64,000 nucleotides of DNA. Origin: Streptomyces agglomeratus (GTDB taxonomy: Bacteria; Actinomycetota; Actinomycetes; Streptomycetales; Streptomycetaceae). Position 1 is the first letter of the stretch. Each line of letters starts with the position of its first letter. Shown in pieces: positions 35,799-44,516 of the stretch. Below the pieces are notes generated by a model. It searched no databases. It was given only the letters and a program-made list of their open reading frames with translations, and was not told the DNA's origin. The stretch covers positions 2,233,001-2,297,000 of the forward strand of contig NZ_MEHJ01000001.1 of the NCBI RefSeq assembly GCF_001746415.1, in the 5' to 3' direction. The translations under genes and the position numbers were made by a program.

Positions 35799-36584
35799 AT
35801 GAGCGGAGTTCCAGTGACCAAGGCCGCCGATGACGCTGCCCCCGCAGCCGACGACCTGGTCGTGCTGAGCAACGTCAACAAGCACTTCGGCGCGCTGCAT
35901 GTGCTCCAGGACATCGATCTGACCATCGCCCGTGGCGAGGTCGTGGTCGTCATCGGGCCCTCCGGGTCCGGAAAGTCCACGCTGTGCCGCACCATCAACC
36001 GCCTGGAGACGATCGACTCCGGCGCGATAACGATCGACGGCAAGCCGCTGCCCCAGGAGGGCAAGGAGCTCGCACGGCTGCGTGCCGACGTCGGCATGGT
36101 CTTCCAGTCGTTCAACCTCTTCGCGCACAAGACGGTGCTGGAGAACGTCACGCTGGGCCAGATCAAGGTCCGCAGGACGGACAAGGCCGCGGCCGAGAAG
36201 AAGGCGCGGGAGCTGCTCGACCGGGTGGGCGTCGCCTCCCAGGCGGACAAGTACCCGGCGCAGCTCTCCGGCGGCCAGCAGCAGCGCGTCGCGATCGCGC
36301 GGGCGCTGGCCATGGACCCCAAGGTCATGCTCTTCGACGAGCCCACTTCGGCGCTCGACCCCGAGATGATCAACGAGGTGCTGGAGGCGATGCAGCAGCT
36401 GGCGCGCGACGGCATGACGATGGTGGTCGTCACCCACGAGATGGGCTTCGCCCGCTCGGCCGCCAACCGCGTCGTCTTCATGGCCGACGGCAAGATCGTC
36501 GAAGAGGCCACGCCCGACCAGTTCTTCAGCAACCCGCGCAGCGACCGGGCCAAGGACTTCCTGTCGAAGATCCTGCACCACTGA
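35799..36584 (+). CDS. gluA: Glutamate ABC transporter, ATP-binding protein
   Basis: ATPase of a polar amino-acid uptake ABC transporter (261 residues). Walker [10 protein letters not shown] at 53-61, Q-loop in VFQSFNLF, signature LSGGQQQR near 153, Walker [12 protein letters not shown] near 174, switch His in [10 protein letters not shown]. The ATG at 35799 lies 15 bp after an AGGAGG; a GTG at 35814 (VTKAADD) is an alternative start. First gene of a four-gene operon whose order matches actinobacterial gluABCD. Glutamate specificity is inferred from the order and from the binding protein, not shown directly. Confidence 0.93.
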   Translation: MSGVPVTKAADDAAPAADDLVVLSNVNKHFGALHVLQDIDLTIARGEVVVVIGPSGSGKSTLCRTINRLETIDSGAITIDGKPLPQEGKELARLRADVGMVFQSFNLFAHKTVLENVTLGQIKVRRTDKAAAEKKARELLDRVGVASQADKYPAQLSGGQQQRVAIARALAMDPKVMLFDEPTSALDPEMINEVLEAMQQLARDGMTMVVVTHEMGFARSAANRVVFMADGKIVEEATPDQFFSNPRSDRAKDFLSKILHH

Positions 36585-36639
36585 CGCGAGGTACTTCCAC
36601 GCGTCTTTCTCTCTTCTGCTGACACAAAGGATGTTCACC

Positions 36640-37476
36640 ATGCAGGTTCGTAAGGTCACTGCGGCGGCCGCCGTCGTACTCGCCCTCTCCCTCACCGCGA
36701 CCGCTTGTGGCTCCGGCGACAAGGACGACAAGGGTGCCGGCGGCAAGAAGATCACCGTCGGTATCAAGTTCGACCAGCCGGGCATCGGCCAGAAGACGCC
36801 GGACGGCAAGTACGTGGGCTTCGACGTCGACGTCGCCACGTACATCGCCAAGGAGCTCGGCTACAAGGCGAGCGACATCGAGTGGAAGGAAGCGAAGAGC
36901 GCCGACCGCGAGCTCATGCTCTCCCGCGGCGACGTGAAGTTCATCGCGGCCTCCTACTCGATCAACGACGAGCGTGCCAAGAAGGTCGACTTCGCCGGCC
37001 CGTACCTGCTCGCCCACCAGGACATTCTGGTCCGGTCCGACGACAGCTCCATCAAGTCCGCCGATGACCTGAACAAGAAGAAGCTGTGCTCGGTGACCGG
37101 CTCCACGTCGGCGCAGAACGTCAAGGACAAGCTCGCCCCCAAGGCCCAGCTTCAGCAGTACACGACGTACTCGCAGTGCCTCAACGGCCTTCAGAGCAAG
37201 GCGATCGACGCGCTGACGACCGACGACTCGATTCTCGCCGGTTACGCCGCGCAGAAGAACTTCCAGGGCAAGTTCAAGCTCGCCGGTCTGAAGATGACCA
37301 ACGAGAACTACGGCATCGGTCTCAAGAAGGGCGATGCCGACCTCAAGAAGAAGATCAATGACGCCCTGACCAAGATGGTCGAGGACGGCTCCTGGGACAA
37401 GGCCGTCGAGGCCAACTTCGGCCCGGCCGGCTACAAGCACGAGAAGGCCCCGAAGATCGGCAACATCGTCAAGTGA
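36640..37476 (+). CDS. gluB: Glutamate-binding lipoprotein of the ABC transporter
   Basis: Extracellular substrate-binding lipoprotein (278 residues). Signal peptide ends at LTATAC with Cys24 as the lipidated residue, then a Gly/Asp/Lys linker. ITVGIKFDQPGIG opens the family-3 binding fold; GFDVDVATYIAKELG and AASYSINDERAKKVDFAGPY contain the amino-acid-contacting residues. I chose ATG 36640 rather than 36631 because AAAGGA is then 8 bp upstream, while the earlier ATG overlaps it. The gene lies 55 bp after the ATPase gene and is followed by a strong stem-loop (37491-37518). Confidence 0.93.
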   Translation: MQVRKVTAAAAVVLALSLTATACGSGDKDDKGAGGKKITVGIKFDQPGIGQKTPDGKYVGFDVDVATYIAKELGYKASDIEWKEAKSADRELMLSRGDVKFIAASYSINDERAKKVDFAGPYLLAHQDILVRSDDSSIKSADDLNKKKLCSVTGSTSAQNVKDKLAPKAQLQQYTTYSQCLNGLQSKAIDALTTDDSILAGYAAQKNFQGKFKLAGLKMTNENYGIGLKKGDADLKKKINDALTKMVEDGSWDKAVEANFGPAGYKHEKAPKIGNIVK

Positions 37477-37490
37477 AGCAGGGACTGATC

Positions 37491-37518
37491 GGCGCGCCGC
37501 CCTCCGGGGCGGCGCGCC
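37491..37518 (+). other. Intercistronic stem-loop after gluB
   Basis: A 12-bp perfect GC stem with a TCCG tetraloop (arms 37491-37502 and 37507-37518) lies 14 bp past the binding-protein stop and 34 bp before gluC. Such structures often stabilise the upstream, highly expressed binding-protein mRNA or partly terminate. Confidence 0.65.
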
Positions 37519-37551
37519 GCGCCCTCCACACACGCGGAAGCGCGGGAGATC

Positions 37552-38217
37552 GTGTTCGACTTTCTTGAAGGTTATGACCTCTTGGGGGCCTTCTGGGTGA
37601 CGGTGCAACTCACCGTCCTCTCAGCCCTCGGCTCCCTCATATGGGGAACCGTGCTCGCAGGCATGCGAGTCGGCCCGATCCCCCTGATGCGTGGTTTCGG
37701 CTCCGCGTACGTGAACTTCGTACGGAACATTCCCCTGACCATCATCATCGTCTTCACCTCGCTGGGCCTCAACCAGACGATGGGCGTCACCCTCGGCGCC
37801 GAGGAGTTCGACAGCATCAACTTCCGCCTCGCCGTTCTGGGGCTGGTCGCCTACACGTCCGCCTTCGTCTGCGAGGCGCTGCGGTCCGGCATCAACACGG
37901 TGCCCGTCGGTCAGGCGGAGGCAGCGCGCGCGCTCGGCCTGCGCTTCACGCAGGTACTGACGCTGATCATCCTGCCGCAGGCGTTCCGGGCGGTCGTGGC
38001 GCCGCTCGCCAACGTATTGATCGCGTTGACGAAGAACACGACCGTGGCCGCGGCCATCGGTGTCGCTGAGGCAGCCTTCCTGATGAAGGGAATGATCGAG
38101 AACGAGGCAAACACCCTTCTGATCGGCGCCGTCTTCGCGTTCGGATTCGTCTGCCTCACCCTCCCGACCGGCCTGCTCCTCGGCTGGGTGAGCAAGAAGG
38201 TGGCGGTGAAGCGATGA
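37552..38217 (+). CDS. gluC: Glutamate ABC transporter permease
   Basis: First of two permease subunits (221 residues), with five hydrophobic segments (for example ~14-35, 56-75, 95-112, 149-170, 185-208). The EAA loop that contacts the ATPase is VGQAEAARALGLRFTQVLTLIILPQAFR near 131-158. GTG start at 37552 preceded by GCGGGAGAT; 34 bp after the stem-loop. Its stop overlaps the next permease by ATGA. Confidence 0.93.
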   Translation: MFDFLEGYDLLGAFWVTVQLTVLSALGSLIWGTVLAGMRVGPIPLMRGFGSAYVNFVRNIPLTIIIVFTSLGLNQTMGVTLGAEEFDSINFRLAVLGLVAYTSAFVCEALRSGINTVPVGQAEAARALGLRFTQVLTLIILPQAFRAVVAPLANVLIALTKNTTVAAAIGVAEAAFLMKGMIENEANTLLIGAVFAFGFVCLTLPTGLLLGWVSKKVAVKR

Positions 38218-39116
38218 GCTCCCTTCTGTACGACGCCCAGGGACCGCGCGCCAAGCGGCGGAACCTGCTGTACTCGGCCCTGTTCCTCGCCGTCGCCGCC
38301 TTGGTGCTGTGGTGGGTGATCGGCAGCCTGGCCGAGAAGGACCAGCTCGACTGGGAGAAGTGGCAGCCCTTCACCGACGGGCGTACGTGGACGACGTACA
38401 TCTGGCCGGGTCTCGAGAACACGCTCCTCGCCGCGGCGCTCGCCATGGTCATCGCGCTGCCCCTCGGCGCGATCCTGGGTATCGCACGCCTCTCCGACCA
38501 CAAGCTGGTCCGGGGCGTGGCAGGCACGATCGTGGAGTTCTTCCGCGCCATTCCCGTGCTGATCCTGATGCTGTTCGCCAATGCGGTGTACGCCGGATTC
38601 AGTGGTATCAGCTCCGACAACCGGCCCCTCTACGCCGTGGTCACGGGCCTGGTCCTCTACAACGCCTCGGTGCTCGCCGAGATCGTCCGCGCCGGCATCC
38701 TGTCGCTCCCCAAGGGACAGTCCGAGGCCGCCATGGCCATCGGTCTGCGCAAGGGCCAGACCATGCGGTCCGTGCTGCTGCCGCAGTCGGTCACCGCGAT
38801 GCTGCCGGCGATCGTCAGCCAGCTCGTCGTGATCGTGAAGGACACCGCACTGGGCGGCGCGCTGCTGACCTTCCCCGAACTGATGTCGACCATCAGCACG
38901 ATGAGTGGCTTCAACGGGAACATCTTCGCGTCCTTCATCGTCGTCGCGCTGATCTTCATCGCCATCAACTACGCGCTGACCACGTTCGCCGGCCGGCTGG
39001 AAGCACGCCTGCGGCGTGGCAAGAAGTCCACCGGCGCCGTGGTCGGAGCGGACGCGGCCGCCGCACTCTCCACTCCGGGGGAGTCCGCAGGGCCGGACGG
39101 CTCGGGCGGCGGGTAG
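38214..39116 (+). CDS. gluD: Glutamate ABC transporter permease
   Basis: Second permease subunit (300 residues). EAA loop KGQSEAAMAIGLRKGQTMRSVLLPQSV near 168-194; hydrophobic segments near 20-43, 70-92, 108-130, 145-160, 205-225 and 240-262. It has a longer N-terminal arm (DAQGPRAKRRNLLY) and an Ala/Gly-rich C-terminal tail of ~30 residues. Starts within the stop of gluC (4-bp overlap), indicating coupled translation and a heteromeric pore. Confidence 0.93.
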   Translation: MSSLLYDAQGPRAKRRNLLYSALFLAVAALVLWWVIGSLAEKDQLDWEKWQPFTDGRTWTTYIWPGLENTLLAAALAMVIALPLGAILGIARLSDHKLVRGVAGTIVEFFRAIPVLILMLFANAVYAGFSGISSDNRPLYAVVTGLVLYNASVLAEIVRAGILSLPKGQSEAAMAIGLRKGQTMRSVLLPQSVTAMLPAIVSQLVVIVKDTALGGALLTFPELMSTISTMSGFNGNIFASFIVVALIFIAINYALTTFAGRLEARLRRGKKSTGAVVGADAAAALSTPGESAGPDGSGGG

Positions 39117-39130
39117 AACTGACGAATTGT

Positions 39131-39158
39131 GAGGCAGCGGCCACCGCGCCGCTGCCTC
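39131..39158 (+). terminator. Terminator of the glu operon
   Basis: Perfect 10-bp inverted repeat GAGGCAGCGG / CCGCTGCCTC (39131-39140, 39149-39158; loop of 8), 15 bp past the gluD stop. Confidence 0.75.
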
Positions 39159-39265
39159 TGTCACTTGACGCAAGCACCCGCAGTGGGTTGCATACGTTCT
39201 GTGATCGTGCACCGGGTTCCAGCTGCCACTTCCCACATGTCCGTACGGACTGGAGGGGACGCGCC

Positions 39266-40990
39266 GTGGACCCGGTGATCGTCGTTGGGGCGGGTCCTGT
39301 CGGGCTGGCTCTTTCGCTGGCTCTCGCGGGCCACGGAGTTCCCTCCGTCCTGCTCGACGAGGGAGCGGGCAAGGACGAGCCCCGTACGGCCCGCACGGCT
39401 CTTCTGCGCGCCGACACGGCGGAACTGGCCGAGCGGCTCGGCTGCACGACTGTCCGTGACGAAGGGACGCGCTGGACCGGCTGGCGGTCGATGCGGCGCA
39501 ACCAGGACGTCCGGGAGATTCGTTTTGGCGAGGACGGGGACCTGCCCTCCCCCGTACATCTGCCGCAGCACGACCTGACACGGGGGCTGCGGGACGCCGT
39601 CATGGCGCACGAACTCGTTCAGATCGTGCCGCACGGGCGCCTCGACACCATCGAGCAGGACGCCGACGGCGTCACCGCACACACCCGCGAGCCCGGGGCC
39701 ACCTGGTGGCGCGGCAGCTTCCTGGTCGGCTGCGACGGGGCGAGGTCGACGGTGCGCAAGCTCCTCGACGTCCGCTTTCCGGGCCGTACGGCGGTCGAGC
39801 GGCACGCCGTCGCGGCGCTGCGTACGGAGCTTCCGTGGGACGGCGAAGCGTTGCTGCACCGGATGCCGCCGTGGCGGTCCGGCGGACAGGAAGTGACCGC
39901 GCGCCCGCTGCGGGACGGTGTGTGGCGGCTCGACTGGCTGCTGCCGCCGCGCGGTGAACTCGTCACGCCCGAGGGCCTGGTGGCGCGGGTGCGGGACACG
40001 CTGGCCGGATGGTGCGGGGAGACACCTCCGTACGAGCTTCTCGACACGGGCGTGTACACGCTGCACCACCGGCTGGCCCGCAAATGGCGGGTGGGCCGGG
40101 CGTTCCTCGCCGGGGACGCCGCCCACCTGCTCGGGGCGCTCGGGACGCAGGGCCTCGACGAGGGGCTGCGGGATGTCGACAACCTCGCCTGGAAGCTGGC
40201 GCAGGCGTGGCAACTGGGCGCCTCGGAGAAGCTGCTCGACAGTTACCAGGCGGAGCGGCGTGCGGCGGTCGCCGCGCGGCTGCGCGCCGCCGACCAGGCG
40301 CTGCCGGTGCTTCGGGGCAGCGGTCTGCGGACGTACCTTCCCGGCACCGGGCGCGGGCACGACACGCTGCTGACGGACGGGCATCTGGGACGGGGCGCGC
40401 TGGGGGCGCCCCCGGAGTACACGCGCTCTCCGCTCGCACCCCCGCACGCCGAGGCGCAGACGCTGGTGGGTACGCCCCTGGGCGGGCCGGTCGCGGACGT
40501 ACGGGTGACGGCGCCCGACGGAGCCACGGTACGGCTGCGGGACCGGCTGGGCCGGGGGCGGCAGCTGGTGGTACTGGTCGCGCCGGGGACCGGCGTGTGG
40601 GACCGGCGGCACTGGATGACCGCCGGGGTGATGCCCCGGCTGGCCGCCGCGGTGACGGCGCTGCCGGTGCGTGCCGAACTGCTGGTCACGGAGGGCTACC
40701 CGGGGGCGTCGGCGCACACCGTGCTGCTGGTACGGCCCGACGGGCATCTGGTCGCGGCGTTCCACGGGGTGCGGCCGGCCGAGCTGTACGCGGCCGCGGA
40801 CGCGGCTCGCGGAGGGGCGCCAGCGGCGGCGCGCACGGGGCCCGGCCGGCAGCGTTCCGGTGAGGCGGAGGGCTCGGCGACGTCTGCGGGCGCCGAGCGG
40901 TCCGACCGACCGGAACCTGATGAGCGTACTGAGCGTGCCGACCGTACCGGCCAGGCCGACCCGACCGACCGGACAGCGGACATCAATTGA
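39266..40990 (+). CDS. FAD-dependent aromatic-type monooxygenase
   Basis: Class A flavin monooxygenase of the PheA/TfdB type (574 residues). FAD-binding GxGxxG is VIVVGAGPVGLALSLAL at 4-20, the DG motif FLVGCDGARSTVRKLL near 153, and the GD motif RAFLAGDAAHLLGALGTQGLDEGLRDVDNLAWKL near 278-311. The last ~150 residues before the tail resemble the thioredoxin-like C-terminal domain of this family. GTG at 39266 follows GGAGGGG by 7 bp. The final ~60 residues (from RGGAPAAART) are an Arg/Asp/Ser/Thr-rich disordered tail. Substrate unknown; no aromatic-degradation or biosynthetic neighbours. Confidence 0.92.
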   Translation: MDPVIVVGAGPVGLALSLALAGHGVPSVLLDEGAGKDEPRTARTALLRADTAELAERLGCTTVRDEGTRWTGWRSMRRNQDVREIRFGEDGDLPSPVHLPQHDLTRGLRDAVMAHELVQIVPHGRLDTIEQDADGVTAHTREPGATWWRGSFLVGCDGARSTVRKLLDVRFPGRTAVERHAVAALRTELPWDGEALLHRMPPWRSGGQEVTARPLRDGVWRLDWLLPPRGELVTPEGLVARVRDTLAGWCGETPPYELLDTGVYTLHHRLARKWRVGRAFLAGDAAHLLGALGTQGLDEGLRDVDNLAWKLAQAWQLGASEKLLDSYQAERRAAVAARLRAADQALPVLRGSGLRTYLPGTGRGHDTLLTDGHLGRGALGAPPEYTRSPLAPPHAEAQTLVGTPLGGPVADVRVTAPDGATVRLRDRLGRGRQLVVLVAPGTGVWDRRHWMTAGVMPRLAAAVTALPVRAELLVTEGYPGASAHTVLLVRPDGHLVAAFHGVRPAELYAAADAARGGAPAAARTGPGRQRSGEAEGSATSAGAERSDRPEPDERTERADRTGQADPTDRTADIN

Positions 40991-41022
40991 CCGTCACAGG
41001 TGTGCGTGGTGTACTCCGGAGC

Positions 41023-41109
41023 GTGACCGACACCGATGTGCGCCTGTGGCGGAGGGTCCATATGGACCTCGTCCGCTATGCGGGCTGCGTGTGTCGTCCG
41101 TCCTGCTGA
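41023..41109 (+). CDS. Cys-rich leader peptide (putative cysteine attenuator)
   Basis: A 28-codon reading frame from GTG 41023 to TGA 41109, containing RVHMDLVRYAGCVCRPSC at its end. The R-x-H-x-D-L-x-R-x-A pattern followed by clustered cysteines is the pattern I know from actinobacterial leader peptides upstream of sulfur genes, where ribosome stalling on Cys codons senses cysteine supply. The gene downstream is a cysteine dioxygenase, which fits. An internal ATG at 41062 would give 15 residues with the same Cys-rich end. Too short for ordinary gene calling. Stalling itself is inference. Confidence 0.7.
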   Translation: MTDTDVRLWRRVHMDLVRYAGCVCRPSC

Positions 41110-41194
41110 TTCGCCCTTTCTTCTCGCGCGCTGTGCCGTGCCCTGCTGTGCGTCCGGCCGCGCGTTCTCGCGCAATCTTTCAGGACGGTCCTCT

Positions 41195-41800
41195 GTGTCT
41201 CTTCCCGTACGTTCCACTGGCGCGCCCGCAAGCGCTCCCCGGAACGCTCCGACTCCTCCCTCCCGCTCGTCCGCTCCTTCGTCCGCTCCCTCATCCGCTC
41301 CCCGGCCTGCTCCCTCGCCTGCGGAGCTGCTCGCGTTCGTGCGCCGTACCGCGGCTGATGCTTCCCTGGTGGCTTCCCTTCCGCTCGACCCGGAAGGCCG
41401 TACGTGGGTACGGCTCGAAGGGCCCGGCGGGAGCGAGGCGTGGCTGATCGGCTGGCCGCCCGGCACCGGTACCGGCTGGCACGACCACGGTGGCTCGCAC
41501 GGTGCCTTCGCCGCAGCGGCGGGCACACTGCGGGAGGAGTCGCTGGCGGCGCGCATCCCCACGGAGGGCTGGAAGACCCTCGAAGTGGCCGACGGGCTCG
41601 ACCGGGAGCAGCGGCTGACGGCCGGCCGGGGACGGGCCTTCGGCGCGCACCACGTGCACCAGGTGCTGAACGAGTCGGCGGACGATCACGCCGTCTCGGT
41701 GCACGCCTACTACCCGCCACTGCCGATGATGCGGCGCTACAGCCGCACGGGTGCGGTGCTACGTCTGGAGCAGGTCGAGCGTCCGGAGGAGTGGCAGTGA
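41195..41800 (+). CDS. Cysteine dioxygenase family (cupin) protein
   Basis: Iron cupin enzyme that oxidises cysteine to cysteine sulfinate (201 residues). Metal-binding histidines: GWHDHGGSHGAF with His96 and His98, and GAHHVHQVLN near 151-159 with a third His, then VSVHAYYPPLPMMRRY near 168, where the conserved Tyr is expected. GTG 41195 with AGGACGG upstream was chosen; the longer in-frame ORF reads through the leader region. The first ~40 residues are a Ser/Pro/Ala spacer. The stop overlaps the rhodanese start by 4 bp. It is probably regulated by the Cys leader peptide. Confidence 0.9.
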   Translation: MSLPVRSTGAPASAPRNAPTPPSRSSAPSSAPSSAPRPAPSPAELLAFVRRTAADASLVASLPLDPEGRTWVRLEGPGGSEAWLIGWPPGTGTGWHDHGGSHGAFAAAAGTLREESLAARIPTEGWKTLEVADGLDREQRLTAGRGRAFGAHHVHQVLNESADDHAVSVHAYYPPLPMMRRYSRTGAVLRLEQVERPEEWQ

Positions 41801-42192
41801 GCGGCGAACGTATCGGCATCGACGAACTGTTGGAGCGGGTGCGCGAAGGGCTCGACCGGATCGGGCCGCAGGAGGCGTACGACGCCGCCGGGGCCGGTGC
41901 GCTGCTGGTGGACATCCGGTACGCCGCGCTGCGCGAGCGGGACGGGCTGATTCCGGGGGCACTGGTCGTCGAGCGCAACGAGTTGGAGTGGCGGCTCGAT
42001 CCCCAGGGCAGTCACCGGGCTCCGGAGGCCACGGATCACGATCTGCGCGTCGTGGTGATCTGCAATGAGGGATACGCGTCGAGCCTCGCCGCGGTGTCCC
42101 TGCGGCAGTTGGGGCTGCACCGGGCGACGGACCTCGACGGTGGGTTCCAGGCATGGCGGGCGGCGGGCCTGCCGGTGGTTCCTGCTCCGTAA
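41797..42192 (+). CDS. Rhodanese-like domain protein
   Basis: Single-domain sulfurtransferase-type protein of 131 residues. LLVDIRYAALRERDGLIPGALVVERNELEWRLDP is the rhodanese core and VICNEGYASSLAA carries the persulfide-forming Cys. It starts with a GTG that overlaps the stop of the cysteine dioxygenase (GTGA), so the two are coupled; both handle sulfur from cysteine. The active-site loop Cys-Asn-Glu-Gly-Tyr-Ala-Ser fits common small rhodaneses. Confidence 0.92.
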   Translation: MSGERIGIDELLERVREGLDRIGPQEAYDAAGAGALLVDIRYAALRERDGLIPGALVVERNELEWRLDPQGSHRAPEATDHDLRVVVICNEGYASSLAAVSLRQLGLHRATDLDGGFQAWRAAGLPVVPAP

Positions 42193-42271
42193 GGGCGCAC
42201 CCGGTGACGCGTGCGGCGCTCTCGCTGCTGTCCGCGCCGCCGCCTGGTTCCTTTCTGTGCCGTGAGGGGCT

Positions 42272-42303
42272 CTCCTGTGCACACGTGTCGCTGTGCACAG
42301 GAG
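42272..42303. terminator. Hairpin between rhodanese and recX
   Basis: Perfect 11-bp inverted repeat (42272-42282 and 42293-42303, loop of 10) in the 236-bp gap between convergent genes. The rest of the gap (to 42428) is G-rich and holds no gene. Confidence 0.65.
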
Positions 42304-42428
42304 GGCGGACGGGGGGCGGACGGCCGGGGCGTCCGGCGGGCCGTGCGGTGGGGCGCCTGGTGGGGTGCCCGGCAGGGGCGCCCGGCGGGCCTTCCGGTCG
42401 GCTCGGCACCCACCTCTGATACCGCGGC

Positions 42429-43037
42429 TCAGAGCGGGTCGTAGCCCAGATCGTCGTCGTCCGCGGCTTCGCCCTCCTCTTCGAGGGCGCGTCTGACCAC
42501 CCGCAGGGCCATGCCCTCCGGATAGCCCTTGCGGGCCAGCATGCCGGCGAGGCGGCGCAGCCGGCGGTCGCGCTCCAGGCCACGGGTGGACCGGAGTTTG
42601 CGGGCCACGAGCTCCCGGGCCCTTTCCTCCTCCTGGTCGGAGTCGAGCTGCTCCATCGCGTCGTCGATGAGCGGGGGCGCGACTCCCTTGTTGCGCAGCT
42701 CCCGCGCGAGCGCCCGACGGGCGAGGCCCCGGCCGTGGTGGCGGGACTCCACCCAGGCGTCCGCGAAGGCCGCGTCGTTGATGAGCCCGACCTCCTCGAA
42801 GCGGGACAGCACCTCGTCCGACACATCGTCCGGGATGCCGCGCTTCTGGAGGGCGTCCGCGAGCTGTTTGCGGGTGCGGGCGGTCCCGGTGAGCAGCCGC
42901 AGGCAGATCGCCCGCGCCTGCTCACCCGGATCCTGAGGCGGCAGCCCTTTCCCGGCCCTCGACGGGGCGGGGCTGCCGCTGTCCTCGGCATCCATGCCTT
43001 CGCTTGCGCTTCCCGGCCAGTCCGTCCTCCGGGTCAC
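42429..43037 (-). CDS. recX: RecA regulator RecX
   Basis: Binds RecA filaments and limits recombinase activity (202 residues). The three-helix RecX repeats are visible: RAICLRLLTGTARTRKQLADALQKRGIP, then GLINDAAFADAWVESRHHGRGLARRALARELRNKGV, and EEERARELVARKL plus ARKGYPEGMALRVVRRAL. The first ~40 residues are a variable leader. It starts 3 bp after the recA stop, the standard recA-recX arrangement, so expression follows recA. Confidence 0.96.
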   Translation of the reverse strand: MTRRTDWPGSASEGMDAEDSGSPAPSRAGKGLPPQDPGEQARAICLRLLTGTARTRKQLADALQKRGIPDDVSDEVLSRFEEVGLINDAAFADAWVESRHHGRGLARRALARELRNKGVAPPLIDDAMEQLDSDQEEERARELVARKLRSTRGLERDRRLRRLAGMLARKGYPEGMALRVVRRALEEEGEAADDDDLGYDPL

Positions 43038-43040
43038 GGT

Positions 43041-44171
43041 CTAGCTCTTGGCTGCCGCGGGCTTGGCCGCCTTGGCCTTGGTCGCCGGAGCGGGTACCGA
43101 CTTCGCGTCGCCGGCGGCGGCCGGTCCGCCGACCGCGGCGTCCGCTCCGGGCTCCGCGCCCGGCGCCACCGGCTTGACGCCGACGCCCAGCTTCTCCTTG
43201 ATCTTCTTCTCGATCTCGTCGGCGAGATCGGGGTTGTCCTTCAGGAAGTTACGGGCGTTCTCCTTGCCCTGGCCGAGCTGGTCGCCCTCGTACGTGTACC
43301 AGGCGCCCGCCTTGCGGACGAAGCCGTGCTCCACGCCCATGTCGATCAGACCGCCCTCGCGGCTGATGCCCTGGCCGTAGAGGATGTCGAACTCGGCCTG
43401 CTTGAACGGCGGCGCGACCTTGTTCTTGACGACCTTGACACGGGTGCGGTTGCCGACCGCGTCCGTACCGTCCTTGAGGGTCTCGATGCGCCGGATGTCG
43501 AGCCGCACCGAGGCGTAGAACTTCAGCGCCCGGCCACCGGTCGTGGTCTCCGGCGAGCCGAACATCACGCCGATCTTCTCGCGGAGCTGGTTGATGAAGA
43601 TCGCCGTGGTCCCGGACTGGTGCAGCGCACCAGTGATCTTGCGCAGCGCCTGGCTCATCAGCCGGGCCTGGAGACCGACGTGCGAGTCGCCCATCTCACC
43701 CTCGATCTCGGCCCGCGGTACGAGGGCCGCGACGGAGTCGATGACGATCAGGTCGATGGCGCCCGAGCGGACCAGCATGTCCACGATCTCGAGTGCCTGC
43801 TCGCCGGTGTCCGGCTGGGAGAGGATCAGGTTGTCCGTGTCGACGCCGAGCGCCTTGGCGTATTCGGGGTCGAGCGCGTGCTCCGCGTCCACGAACGCGA
43901 CGGTGCCGCCGGCCTTCTGCGCGTTGGCCACGGCGTGCAGCGTCAGTGTCGTCTTACCGGAGGATTCCGGTCCGTACACCTCCACCACACGGCCACGCGG
44001 CAGCCCGCCGACGCCGAGGGCGATGTCCAGGGCGGTCGACCCGGTGGAGATGACCTCGATGGGGTCGTTCGGCCGGTCGCCGAGGCGCATCACCGCACCC
44101 TTGCCGAATTGTCGTTCAATCTGTGCGAGCGCGGCGTCGAGCGCCTTCTCGCGGTCGGTGCCTGCTGCCAT
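43041..44171 (-). CDS. recA: RecA recombinase
   Basis: DNA strand-exchange protein and SOS co-protease (376 residues). Walker [10 protein letters not shown] at 67-75, Walker [16 protein letters not shown] near 143, loop L2 region [21 protein letters not shown] near 196. The ATG at 44171 ([15 protein letters not shown]) was preferred over the longer frame that starts in the promoter. The C-terminal tail is Ala/Lys/Pro-rich ([14 protein letters not shown]). A LexA box at 44302-44314 lies ~130 bp upstream, so it should be damage-inducible. recX follows immediately. Confidence 0.98.
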   Translation of the reverse strand: MAAGTDREKALDAALAQIERQFGKGAVMRLGDRPNDPIEVISTGSTALDIALGVGGLPRGRVVEVYGPESSGKTTLTLHAVANAQKAGGTVAFVDAEHALDPEYAKALGVDTDNLILSQPDTGEQALEIVDMLVRSGAIDLIVIDSVAALVPRAEIEGEMGDSHVGLQARLMSQALRKITGALHQSGTTAIFINQLREKIGVMFGSPETTTGGRALKFYASVRLDIRRIETLKDGTDAVGNRTRVKVVKNKVAPPFKQAEFDILYGQGISREGGLIDMGVEHGFVRKAGAWYTYEGDQLGQGKENARNFLKDNPDLADEIEKKIKEKLGVGVKPVAPGAEPGADAAVGGPAAAGDAKSVPAPATKAKAAKPAAAKS

Positions 44172-44516
44172 GGGTTCCACCCGATTTGCTTGAGTCGATC
44201 GCTTCACGTCAAAGACGCTATCTCCTGCCACTGACAACGCGCCCCGGCGTCGTCCTGACCTGTGGATAACTCTCGCGGCCACACGGCCAGAACTCCCATG
44301 AGAATGGATGTTCGATTTTGGTGTCAAGCGCACCACGCCAGCCGCACCGGGCCTCCCGCACCGGCCGTCGGCGGCCCTGCCGCTGCACGGCCGGGCGCTC
44401 GTCGCCGTCGGCCGCTCGGTCCTCCGGCAGCGCCGTCGGTGGCCGGTGCCCGTCGCGGTGGTGACCCCGCTGCGCTGCGGCCGACAGCCGGCGCCTCCCG
44501 CCCGTACGCCGGACGG
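44172..44516. other. recA promoter region
   Basis: 345 bp between recA and the AI-2E-family gene, both on the minus strand. It carries the LexA box. The left-to-right stretch 44340-44510 is GC-rich and shows no gene; no clear terminator for the AI-2E-family gene was found. Confidence 0.5.
44302..44314 (-). promoter_or_regulatory. LexA box upstream of recA
   Basis: On the minus strand it reads CGAACATCCATTC, matching CGAAC-N4-GTTC with one change (A for G in the right arm). It is about 130 bp upstream of the recA ATG, as in known actinobacterial recA promoters. Confidence 0.75.
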
